Assembly: GCA_038501195.1 (NCBI GenBank)
Contig: JBBPUQ010000002.1
Location: forward strand, 2,666,001 to 2,730,000
From: Nemania diffusa
Taxonomy: Eukaryota > Ascomycota > Sordariomycetes > Xylariales > Xylariaceae
Reading direction: 5' to 3'
Length of the DNA: 64,000 nucleotides
Of the stretch, positions 26,248 to 35,654 are shown piece by piece (position 1 is the first letter of the stretch; each line of letters starts with the position of its first letter). The notes under the pieces are model-generated. The model saw nothing but the letters and a program-made list of their open reading frames with translations, had not been told where the DNA came from and ran no database searches. The translations under genes were made by a program, and so were the position numbers.

Positions 26248-26655
26248 AACAACTATTATATAAAAACTGCTTTTTTTTTATATAAAAAAATATATATTTA
26301 AAATATTATAAAAGATTTACTTTTAATAAGCAGGTTTTAATAATATAATAATAATATATATAACTTTTTTTATATATTTTAAATTTAATTTTTAACTAAA
26401 GTATATATTTAAAATAAGCTAATATAAACAGTATATTTTAAGTATAGTTTTTTTTATATAGTATTTTATTTTTATATAATATAAAACAACTTTTATACAA
26501 AAGCTGCTTTTTTTTTTATATAAAAAAACATATACTTAAATACTACAAAAAACTTACTTTTAATAAATAGGTTTTAATAATATAGCAGTAATATATATAG
26601 CATTTACTATATATTTTAAGTTTGATTTTTAGCTAAAATATATACAGCTTTAAAT
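26248..26655 (+). repeat. Tandem direct repeat, period about 238 bp
   Basis: The segment starting AACAACTATTATA at 26248 recurs as AACAACTTTTATA at 26486, each followed by CTGCTTTTTTTT, a TATATAAAAAAA run and CTTTTAATAARYAGGTTTTAA. The copies differ mostly by transitions. It lies near the 3' end of the inner copia element and is probably an element-internal duplication. Confidence 0.65.
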
Positions 26656-26679
26656 TTATATTAATTATAGATTTAAAAT

Positions 26680-27094
26680 TATGTTGATTTTTTTTTTTTT
26701 TTTTTTTTTTTTGTTATATATATTTAAAACTATTTATATATAATACAGCTTTATTTTATATCAACAGTTATATATATATACAACATATTTTTACTTTATA
26801 TTAATAGTTATATATATATATAATATATTTTTGTTATATATTAATAGCTATATATATATATAATATATTTTTATTTTAAATTAACTAATAAATATATATA
26901 TAATAAATTTTTACATTTAAAAAAAAATTAAAAAATATATATATATTTAATAATTTATATACAATATAAAACATTTTAATATATATATATATAAAAAATA
27001 TTTATATAATATATATAAAAAAAACATTGTTAAAAAAAACTAAAAAATTAAATTTGTTATTTTTTAGTTATTATATAAAAAGTAAAACAAAACT

Positions 27095-27132
<38 letters not shown>
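26680..27132 (+). repeat. Low-complexity zone: T homopolymers and ~60-bp tandem units
   Basis: T-runs at about 26688-26712 and 27099-27130 flank about four imperfect copies of a ~60-bp unit (26745-26910) containing GTTATATATATATA and AATATATTTTT. It lies in the 3' non-coding part of the inner copia element. Confidence 0.6.
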
Positions 27133-27135
<3 letters not shown>

Positions 27136-28283
27136 ATTATACTAAAAACAACAAGTGCTATATAAACGCTAAATATATATACTATATATATTTTTTTAAA
27201 AGCTAAAAATTTAATAACACTTAATAAATAATATATTAATATAGCATTAACAACTATTTTAAAAGCTATTAATATAAAGCAGTATAACTAAATTTCAACT
27301 TTAAATCAAAATAGCTCGAAAGTACTTTTTTTAGTATATAAACTTTGTTTAAATATTTATAAAAATGTTCGAAGCTAATATTTAAAAAATAATATCAGTA
27401 GAAAAAGCGGCGTAAATAATACTTTTTTTAGCTTATTATACAATTAAACATATTAATTAAAAATATATAAAAAAATTTATTTATATAAAAATAAATATAT
27501 ATTTATATAAAGCAACTATATAAAAGTTTAATAAACTTAGCTTTCGATTAAAAAGCTGTATATTTTTATTATACTATTGTTTTTAGTTTAAACAAAATTT
27601 TAAAACTACAATATGCTGTTCAAAAAAGCAAGCGCAAAATAAAAGCAAGCAGCAGCTATTGTATTACTGCTGCTACTACTATACAACAAGTATATATATA
27701 TAAATAAATAAGTATATATAAATATATATATATATATATGTTATATATATATATAAATAAATAAATAAACAAGTAAATAAATATATAAAAAAAAAACAAA
27801 TAAAAAAAAACAGAAACAAATAAAAATTAACTAAATATTTATATTTAAAATTTTATATTATATAAACTAACATTTTAACTAATATTATTTATTTTTTTTA
27901 TATAATATTTAATATTTTTTTTTTTTTATATAGCAGTTATTTATTAAACAAACAAATCAACAAATAATTATTAATTAATTAACTATATAAAACTTATTAA
28001 ATTAATTATTAATAATTTATTATAGATTTTATTATTATATAAAAAAGTTATTTTTAATAAATTAACTATAGTTAATAATTTAATAAATAGCAACTTATTA
28101 TTTCAACTAATCAAAAATATTGTATAATATATAAACTAAATTAATATAATAAACAATTAAACTATATTATTTATATATAGCTATAAAATAATCGATTTAT
28201 TATATAATAGAACTAAATTACTATAAAATATATTGTTTTTTTGTTTTTTATTTTTTTGTTTTTATACAACACTTAGTTATAAC

Positions 28284-28298
28284 TAAAAAAAAAAAAAG
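28284..28298 (+). other. Polypurine tract of inner copia element
   Basis: A long A-run ending in AAAG immediately precedes the right LTR, the position where plus-strand priming occurs in LTR retrotransposons. It fixes the element's orientation as plus. Confidence 0.6.
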
Positions 28299-28302
28299 CT
28301 AA

Positions 28303-28568
28303 TATTAAAATATTAATATTAGTTATAATTATATATTGCAGTTTATATGTTGTAGTATTTATACTATAATCGTATAAACAAATATATAGTTATATAAGCA
28401 GGTACTTATTTCATATATTAGTAGAAATTTTATTTATAATAAAATTTCCAGCTATATAAAAGAACTTTTTTTAAAATCAATTATAAATATAAATATAATA
28501 TAACTAGCTTTATATTTTGTTTATATATAACTTATATATATTATTGTATATATATAGCTTATTTAATA
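28303..28568 (+). repeat. 3' LTR of inner copia element
   Basis: It aligns with 20605-20870 over 266 bp, with differences that are mainly transitions (CAACTATATGTTGCAG versus TAATTATATATTGCAG). It is the more heavily mutated copy. Confidence 0.88.
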
Positions 28569-28938
28569 ATATTGCTTTTATTATATAAAGTTTTAATTGT
28601 TTAACAATATAATATTTAAAAATTAAAAGTAGTAATAATTCTTTAATAAAATAATAAATATAAAATTAAAAAGTATAGTAAAATATAAAACAACTTAAAT
28701 TTATAGTGTTGCATCTATAATAAATATATTAAAGCTTCTTGCAAAAAAGTAGCAATCATTTAACTTTAGTAATATTTGCTGCTTATAAGCTCCCACTACA
28801 AATAAATAAATAATTTTACTTGTAGCATAAATAAGTCTTATTTTTAGTGCTTTTTAGCTTCAAAGAAGTAGCAACAGCATTTTATAAAAGTAATAAATAT
28901 ATAGCAAAAAAATAAAATAAATAGTTATAAGCTTCCAA

Positions 28939-28948
28939 GCTCATAACC
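28939..28948 (-). other. Primer-binding site of outer copia (initiator tRNA-Met half-primer)
   Basis: The plus strand reads GCTCATAACC directly before the right LTR. On the minus strand this is GGTTATGAGC, the complement of the initiator tRNA-Met anticodon arm. Copia-type elements are known to prime from a cleaved half-tRNA at this site. It lies exactly at the inner edge of the 5' LTR and has escaped mutation, which confirms both class and orientation. Confidence 0.82.
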
Positions 28949-29118
28949 TTTTAAATAATAAGTTATAAACAATAGATATATTACATATATTAATAAATAT
29001 TAGGTTGAAAAATAAATCTAGACTCTATATAATGAAGTGGTACCTCTAGTATATATGGCAGATGTGTGTGGGGCGAAGTACCCAGCCACCAGCTTTACCA
29101 GCCACCCATATTTCAACA
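28949..29118 (-). repeat. Right LTR (5' LTR) of outer copia element, largely unmutated
   Basis: 170 bp pairing with 14140-14309. On the minus strand it starts TGTTGAAATATGGGTGG, a canonical TG terminus, and ends TTTAAAA, which is not the usual CA. The inner ~40 bases are RIP-mutated. From about 28990 outward the sequence keeps normal G/C (GAAGTGGTACCTCTAG, GCCACCAGC) and is the best record of the ancestral LTR. It contains TATATAATGAAG, a promoter-like segment. Confidence 0.9.
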
Positions 29119-29224
29119 ATACGTGCAGTTGAACAAGCTATGTTCAAACATGAATAATGGAAAGAGATCTCGGCTTGTGTTGATAATTGATAATAGCGAA
29201 GGGAACAGCAAAACGAGAGGAAAG

Positions 29225-29230
29225 AAAAAA
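29225..29230 (-). terminator. RNA polymerase III terminator of the 5S gene
   Basis: The minus strand runs TTTCC then TTTTTT within ten bases of the mature 5S 3' end. A T-run is the standard Pol III stop signal. Confidence 0.7.
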
Positions 29231-29234
29231 GGAA

Positions 29235-29353
29235 ACGTACAACACCAGGGATTCGCCGGTCGTCACCGACCCGACTACTGATCTGGCGCTCTCCAGCTTA
29301 TCTAGGGCAGAGCGGACGGGATGCCGAGTTCTCTGGAGGCTATGGTCGTACGT
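29235..29353 (-). rRNA. 5S ribosomal RNA gene
   Basis: The minus strand begins ACGTACGACCATAGCC and contains CATCCCGTCCGCTCT, TAGATAAGC, CAGTAGTCGGGTCGGTGACG and GCGAATCCCTGGTGTTG, ending GTACGT. These are the conserved blocks of Pezizomycotina 5S rRNA in order and spacing, about 119 nt long. The two ends pair (ACGTAC with GTACGT) as helix I. The internal control region is present, and a T-run terminator follows. Dispersed single 5S genes are normal in this group. Whether this copy is expressed or a slightly diverged variant cannot be told. The outer copia insertion lies 116 bp beyond its 3' end. Confidence 0.9.
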
Positions 29354-29810
29354 GAATGCCAACATCGTTATTTCGCAATATGGTCATCCAGTCTAGAAAC
29401 GCTCTGGTGTAAGTTTGCTCAGTCGGTACACCTATCGGCCACAACAATTGACAGTAGCTTGCGCATAGATAATAAATACATGATTACTCTCACTTCTAAG
29501 ACACTAAGATCTGCCTTTTTTCGCCATATCAGACTGGTTAATACAAGCTAGGCTACTCCAAGCCCAATATCAAAAATGCAGCGAATATCTAGAAGAGGGT
29601 TCAATAATTAATATTAGTCAGTCACAAAAGTTTCGCATTCTATAGGTCAATTTTAACATTATATTCTAGCAAATCCCATTCTATATACATCCATTATTCC
29701 ACAAGTACAAGCCACTAACATGGCTATACATAGGCTGAATATCCGTTATACACCGTCACCCGATACTCCCAGGAGAGTGCCGGCCGTACGAGATAGGGGG
29801 AGACAGTCTC
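29354..29810. other. Intergenic region between 5S rRNA and the 238-aa gene
   Basis: About 450 bp of ordinary composition with only short chance frames. It holds the 3' end of the minus-strand orphan gene and the upstream side of the 5S gene. Confidence 0.5.
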
Positions 29811-30527
29811 TTATACAATTTTGACTTTTTTTAAAGGTTTGTGTGTAGTACTATCCAGATCCTCCGTGTCAATCATGTGCTTTCGCGTAGGGTCAGAATT
29901 TAACAGAATCTGCTTCGTCCAAAATTCGGTGTAGATAACGCCGGACCTGGAACATTCAAGCTTTCTCAGGAGCCTTTTATGGTAATTTCGGAGAAATGGG
30001 TACTTGCTGAGGCCGGCTATTAAGTCCCGTACGATCCGATATACTCTATGGGGTTCCGAAGCATCAGTGAGTTCAACTTGGTAGGTAGGACTATCTCCAA
30101 TGAGGTAAGCAGCTATGCTAGACTCTAGTAGTCTGCAATAGCCCTTAAATACATCATCCCAGACAGGGTTTGGTAAGGATTCAATGTGTGACAGGAAGTC
30201 GGGCGTTTCGTCGTCTCCAATGACAGCCTGTAGCTGGGATGCCAAAGTACTCGTGCTGACGACGAGGTCTGAGTCAACTGGAAGGATGGGAGGCACCTCA
30301 TTGGCAATATATTGTACTGTTAAGAATGCGGGCTCGGTAATGCGCACAAGTAACCAATCGAGGTCAATCCCAACTTCCGGATCTATGGTTTGTATAAAGT
30401 GGCGAAATCGGGTCTTGAGGAGTATGAGGCGCTCTTGAAGACTTTTGAGAAACGGTGGTGTTAAGTAGATGTTGCCGTCAGGCCATTCGGTTGTGAACAG
30501 CGAGGAATCAGCGAAGTCGCTGTCCAT
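29811..30527 (-). CDS. Orphan hypothetical protein, 238 aa
   Basis: Uninterrupted minus-strand frame beginning MDSDFADSSLFTTEWPDG. Composition is natural and it is predicted mostly helical (FLKSLQERLILLKTRFRHFI, then LAHLESL-like and RLLRKLE segments). There is no signal peptide or membrane segment. The C-terminus, THKPLKKVKIV, is basic and could act as a nuclear targeting signal. I recognise no family. It is divergent from the 604-aa gene, with 773 bp between starts, and is flanked on the other side by the 5S gene and copia. The start has an AAAATATGG-type context after a low-complexity CACTCTCAC-rich leader. It is a single-exon prediction; a spliced extension cannot be excluded. Confidence 0.65.
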   Translation of the reverse strand: MDSDFADSSLFTTEWPDGNIYLTPPFLKSLQERLILLKTRFRHFIQTIDPEVGIDLDWLLVRITEPAFLTVQYIANEVPPILPVDSDLVVSTSTLASQLQAVIGDDETPDFLSHIESLPNPVWDDVFKGYCRLLESSIAAYLIGDSPTYQVELTDASEPHRVYRIVRDLIAGLSKYPFLRNYHKRLLRKLECSRSGVIYTEFWTKQILLNSDPTRKHMIDTEDLDSTTHKPLKKVKIV

Positions 30528-31300
30528 ATTTTAGGTGATTTCGGTGAGCGTGGTTAGAGTGGGAGTGACTGTGACAGTGAGAGTGAGAGCGAGAGACAAT
30601 AGGACAGCTGTAAAATTGTAATATACGAAAAGATTCGCTGTAGGGTGATAAATGATACAGATACAGCACCAGAAATTGCCCCCATACATAAGAAGCTGGG
30701 TGAAACAAAGGGGAGGAAGGCCATCATACTTAAGCTTCTCATAAAGTTCATATACCGTACCATAATACCATACCATACAGTCGAGCTAAGAAAAAACGCC
30801 TTGCTGTTGAACACAAAGAGGAGGAAAAACTGAAAGTACTTTGAAACAGAATCGAGCAAAATGCAAACGGAAACCAAAAAACCGTGTACAATACTGACAA
30901 AGCCGACCACAACAATGGAAATTTAACCAGCGACACCAATGAATAGCTGGAAGCAGATGGCGCATAGAGAGGACTAAGACGTGCGAAAGCCGGTCTGCAG
31001 GAAATGATCCACGCAGACCATGAAGTGAAGCCACTATGTAACCACGGTGGCTTAAAAAAAGAGCCATATCCGCTAAACACATGTTATCTGACTCAAAGAT
31101 CCCGAATTTAAATCTAGATTTTCTATTCTACAAAGACCAATTAGTGGTTTCTATTTACTGGTGTCAACATCAACTTAAGAAATTGTCAATTTATGAATAA
31201 ACCCTTCTCTGACGAGGGTATTTGAAACCAACCCCTCCCCAAGGATAAATTACGCCCTGCTCCACTGCTAGTAAGATAAAAAGCAAGGCGGAGAGCCAAA
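30528..31300. promoter_or_regulatory. Divergent promoter region of the two orphan genes
   Basis: 773 bp between the start codons of the 238-aa (minus) and 604-aa (plus) genes. It includes a purine-biased tract near 30558-30596 (GTGACAGTGAGAGTGAGAGC). Several overlapping short frames run in both directions, none with family features. Confidence 0.45.
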
Positions 31301-33570
31301 ATGTCGAATCGAAACCAGAATATAGCCATGCGTAGGAGGGAGTTGCAAACCCAGTACAACGCGATCGAGGGCGCAACAATTTCTTCTCTTTTCAGGTCCA
31401 GAACCAATATCTGGAGATGGAGCAAAATGGCGTTGCTAAGGGGTGTAATGCTTGAACACGAAAATCTAAAAGACGAGTTTAGAAACGCAATAGCAGAAAA
31501 AATAAGTACAGTGGTTGCACTACGGAAAGAGATCAGTACGTACTCTCAGTCTATTATTCGTTTTAGCGAAACTTTTTCTTCTAAGTGTTCTATAAATGCA
31601 TCAACTTGGTAAATACGCGGACATGTTAGCATAAACGGCTATTTCTAATAGATGTCTTATAGTGCCGCTATGGCCGGTCAGTGCGGACGCGGAAACCACA
31701 CATTTACAATGGATCAATACTCTTCAACGTATTATTAGGGTGTTGAGAACAACGGACGATACCGCCGATGTCGAGAAGCGTAGGAAGATTATCGAGTCCA
31801 CGCCTGTCGCTATTGTCGAGGATGAAAGGCCATGGGCAGACGTAGACATGGATATTTATCTCAAGCAAATGGGCCATTGGCGAAAGAATTTGGTCAGTAT
31901 ATGGGAGACAGCCATGGATGACCCAAAGCAGATGAGCATAGCAGACATATGTAAGTTGGTCCTAGTCAGAAACCGAGCAGGGATTTAGTATAGTGTGTAA
32001 TAAGCTGACGGTGACCGGGCCATATTAGCGACTGCACGGGCTATATGGCACTTCAAAGTGGAACTAGCTGAGATGGAGCTGTGTAACGTGGAATGGTATA
32101 ATAAGTCTGGGGAATACAAACCCGAGACCCTATACGACATGTCAAAAATTGAACCGGATGGGTTTGGCGGTGAATTATTCAGGATCTTTGAATCCGTTAG
32201 AGAGAAGAGCCTCCCGGATATAGAGAAGTACGTGCTTCATTATAAATGCAACATCATGAATAGAATAACCATCAACGGTAATGGTACTAATACTAAATTG
32301 TACAGGGAGTTAGAGAACACAAAACTCGACGGCTACGGCTTCCCACGAGTCGTTAAACATAGATGGCTTTTAGCTGATAGATCACGACATGCAAACCCAC
32401 TCATCGACTGGGTAAGCGATGTAATAAAGAGAACCCGGAAAGTCGGAGACACTAGGATCAATGCCGAGTTTCTTCTTGCATGGTTGTTAATATCCGACTC
32501 GAAAAAAATGGCGAAGGATCATATACAAAGGCTCCAATCTACATCAGTCAAACGATTACTCGATGTAGTACAAGCATCTCGGATAATACCAGCGGTCTTC
32601 GGCGATAAAAGTTACGGAGTGATTCTAGATAAGGCGATTGCACAGAGGGTGCGAGCTAGTAAGTGAAGCCTCGAGAGCTACTTCCACCTCGTCTTCGCAG
32701 ATTTTAAAGCACAGTAGCATATATTGGGCTCAAACCACAAACCCGGTCTTTACAGCTCCGAATCCCACTATAGGCCATGCATATAACAGTGGTAACTAAT
32801 TTGAAACACTGCAGTGAACAAATATGTTATGAAACAAGAAACCGTCCCGTCCCTTGCTATTGCCCACACGTGGGCAGATCATTTAATTGTTATGATCAAC
32901 ATTTTCCTCTTCAATCAACCCGCATTGAAGATGACAGCATTTCTTTTGGATGCTAACATGATACTCAAGCGCTGGCAAAATGTCCCAGCGGCACCGGAGG
33001 CCGAGCAGTTTTGTAACCGATTCGCCGAATATCTATATCCGCAAGGCCGCCGTCCCAAAACCGAGGACGAGTGGAAAATGTCGACCGCAGACTGGCTGGC
33101 TGGGAGGCCCGAAAACGTGTTGCAGCTAGACAAGAAATTAGGCGACTATTCAATGGTTGAGCGGAGTGGAAGATCTTGGGAACAAATTGAGGTAATCGAA
33201 GAGCACTTGACGCTATTAAAGCAGGGGGAATCTAGAAGTAAGCTCTCTCTCTCTCTTTCTTCGTAGTCCACTTTTTTTAGTAAGGGCTAAAGTAGGTATA
33301 ACAAATGGGTTCTAAATGATATTTTCTACAGTAACGAGAGGCACCGAGAAATGGTGGCAAGCTGTTAAAACGAGGGCTATGGAGGAGTTACAAAGCCCAT
33401 CCATTGTCCCGATGCTACATAAGATAGATACCGACCTTAACCTAGAGTTAATGCTTGATATCATATATAAGCTGGAGGGTTGTGACTGGGAGAAAGAGGA
33501 AACCAAGGTTGAGGAAACACTTGCGAGATTCGAGGTCCCTAGTGATTGGTTTGACGGCGTTTTAGGGTGA
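31301..33570 (+). CDS. Orphan five-exon protein, 604 aa
   Basis: Predicted join(31301..31535,31663..31950,32029..32658,32815..33237,33332..33570). All four introns have good donors (GTACGT, GTAAGT, GTAAGT, GTAAGC) and TAG/CAG acceptors, and all interrupt codons after the first base; the frame stays open through every junction. The protein starts MSNRNQNIAMRRRELQTQYN and ends PSDWFDGVLG. It is soluble, rich in charged residues and helix-forming, with no signal peptide, membrane segment or motif I recognise. Notable segments are RPWADVDMDIYLKQMGHWRK, HRWLLADRSRHANPLIDWV and LLDANMILKRWQNV. Clean splicing implies selection or recent activity. It converges on the P450 gene 159 bp away. Function unknown; it could be a lineage-specific accessory protein. 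Confidence 0.75.
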
Positions 33571-33729
33571 ACCGTGAAGATAGTAGTGGAATCGAGAGAC
33601 CTGAATAATTTCATATCACGTCTAGAAAGTCGAAGTAAATGGGGTCCAATAACACTTAACATTTATATGCAAGATGAGAGCTGTCCTTTTTGCAACAAAG
33701 TATCTAAATATAAATCGAACAACGCTACT

Positions 33730-35654
33730 TCAAATCATACTCGCCCTCCTCCGAATGCGGAAGGGAATGGGTTTGCTAACATCGTCTACGCCCATTCCAT
33801 ATCTATAGTTAGAAATTTCAATCCTCTCATCGTGAAACTGGATTTCGTACTCGCTCGCCAGAAGGCTTGCCGAAAAGATCATGAAGGCCTTTGCGATGAA
33901 GCGACCGGGGCACATAGAGAACCCGCCTATATAGGGAAAAGAATCAAAGTCAGCAATGCATGCCAAATTTGTATGAAAGGGGACGATGAATGACTTACCG
34001 CCGTATGGAACCCAGGCACCCTCACATCCATCCAGCGAGAAATACGGCTTCATATCCTCTGACTCCTTCTGAGGACGGTTGAGCGACCTACGGTATTCTG
34101 GGTCGATTGGACCACTATCCGGATCGGCCGGGTCAACGATGAAACGGTCGGCCCAAAACGTCTCCAAGGGGTATTGGCCGTTCTTAGTGTTCCAAAACGA
34201 CTTGTCCATGTGAGAAGGTGCCGAGTTTACCAACGCTAGAGCACCTTTGGGGAGGGTCCATTTGCCCAGATCGACGTCCTCGTGCGGTGAGCTATACGCC
34301 GAATAGATTTTGATATGAACGCGCATCGTCTCCGCATAAATAGAAGAGAGAAGCGGTATGTCTCTCCCAAGCTGGTGCGGGTCGACCTCGTGTATAGTCC
34401 GTTCCCCCAGGTAATCTCGGAGCTCGTGTCGGACACGTTTTAGAAGAGCCTTGTCCTGCAAGATGTGGTATGCTCCGAACATGCACGAGATGACTAGATT
34501 TCCTATCGTACTGCCAAGTTCACATGTTAACCAAATTCCGGAGAAGAGTACAGTGGGAAGGAAAACTCACGCCCAAGCTAGTCCGAGATCAAGATGAGCA
34601 AGAACGTCGTCGTCATGTTCGTCGGCTTTCAGAAGATGCTCCTGACGGTTTCTAATCATAGCAGATCCCCAGATTGGGTCGCCGTCACCGTCGGCCTCAA
34701 TCATTGACGGGTCGAAATGTTCTCTCGCGTACTTATACCAGCTCTTCAGTTGCTCAGCAATCGAATCCCTAAAACGGTGCTGCGCCGGCAACATGAATTT
34801 AGGTAACCCGGGAGTAAATTGAGGCATAATTTTGTCAAACTTGAAAATATTTTCGACAAAGGTAGGGTGTAAGCGCAGTAAGGTGGGACCAAAAATGCAT
34901 TGAATAGACGATGGGCCAATGCTGTCCTTGAAAAATTGGGCAAAGTCACGAATTTCCTTCCATTCCGTCGATATACCTTGAGCTGCAAGTCTTAGAGGCA
35001 CGTCCCTTGCGAACCGTCGTGTTGCTGGCTGCATTCCTGGGCCGGTAAATCCACGGAAGGCAAGAGCGTGAGTGATAGAGTCGACACGATTGTGAGGGAG
35101 AACATGGCTCTTTGGGTGTGGCTGTGGAAACGGGCCCGAGTTATCGGCTCGGTAGACTTTCGATGACTCTTTAGAACATCCAAGAATGTTATTGTTGCTG
35201 TACTCATACATGTCGATTGCACTGGCTAATGCTTTATGTTTAAAGAGTTTAATGACAGTCTCCCGGTCCTGGAAGACGTAGTACGTAAAACCCATGATTA
35301 CTATTCTGTTTGAGGTTAATTTGCCTCTATACCACCTAGATATAATACTTATTAGAACGGTGTCTTTTCAGAAAGCTAATGTTTGACCTACGAAACCTGG
35401 TCTGTGAGGCGTTGGTGGTCGAGCGCGAGCTGGATCATAGAACCCAGAAACGGAAAGAAAGAGGGAAACCGTGGTGGGAGCCGACCCTTGGTGTCTCTAA
35501 CAGAATTGTGGTCATGATGAAATAATATCACATCGATGATGTATTTGATAATAACAATAGCGAAAATACCCAATCCCATCATCCCAACTTTGAAGGTTGC
35601 ATGAGACAGGTTTAGGAAAGAAACCCATAGGGCCACAAATGGAGCTGGCGTCAT
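33730..35654 (-). CDS. Cytochrome P450 monooxygenase, CYP7/CYP8-like
   Basis: Predicted complement(join(33730..33926,33999..34510,34571..35335,35392..35654)), 578 aa. The N-terminal membrane anchor is about residues 22-46 (VGMMGLGIFAIVIIKYIIDVI), followed by a proline-rich hinge (RLPPRFPSFFPFLG). The K-helix ExxR is IYAETMR. The heme-binding loop is restored by splicing as WVPYGGGFSMCPGRF, with Cys519 as the heme ligand. The I-helix reads GLAWATIGNLVIS: the usual acid-Thr pair is absent and Asn stands in its place, as in the CYP7/CYP8 clan (sterol 7-alpha-hydroxylase and prostacyclin-synthase type). Introns of 56, 60 and 72 bp have GTAGGT, GTGAGT and GTAAGT donors and keep the frame. The substrate is not inferable; steroid or fatty-acid-derived oxidation or isomerisation is the family precedent. 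No disabling lesion is visible. Confidence 0.92.

Larger units (their letters stand above)
20605..28568 (+). mobile_element. RIP-degraded Ty1/copia element nested in the outer element, opposite orientation
   Basis: Direct 266-bp LTRs (20605-20870 and 28303-28568) bound 7.96 kb. A purine tract (A-run plus G, 28284-28298) directly precedes the right LTR, so the element is plus-strand, and plus-strand copia RT relics agree. Flanks show ATAT on both sides (20601-20604 and 28569-28572), a weak duplication in such A/T-rich DNA. It inserted into the outer copia element, whose LTRs lie further out. Confidence 0.88.
14140..29118 (-). mobile_element. RIP-degraded Ty1/copia LTR retrotransposon (outer), split by a second copia element
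   Basis: Two direct 170-bp LTRs bound the element, flanked by identical ATACG at 14135-14139 and 29119-29123. It is on the minus strand. Adjacent to the right (5') LTR is an initiator-tRNA half-primer site, and adjacent to the left (3') LTR is a purine tract. Copia reverse-transcriptase relics read on the minus strand at 16.3-16.7 kb. Removing the nested element (20605-28568) leaves about 7.0 kb, a normal copia length. Reading frames are riddled with TAA/TAG stops, and sequence between the LTRs is almost pure A/T. No intact gene remains. The integrase and gag segments were not individually identified. Confidence 0.9.

Noticed and set aside
29066..29551. Several 70-76-codon frames near 29.1-29.5 kb
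   Set aside because: They overlap the copia LTR and the 5S rRNA gene and have no protein features.
33574..33993. 139-codon plus-strand frame after the 604-aa gene
   Set aside because: Antisense to the P450 C-terminal exons. The P450 reading carries the heme-binding motif, and the 604-aa frame ends at 33570.
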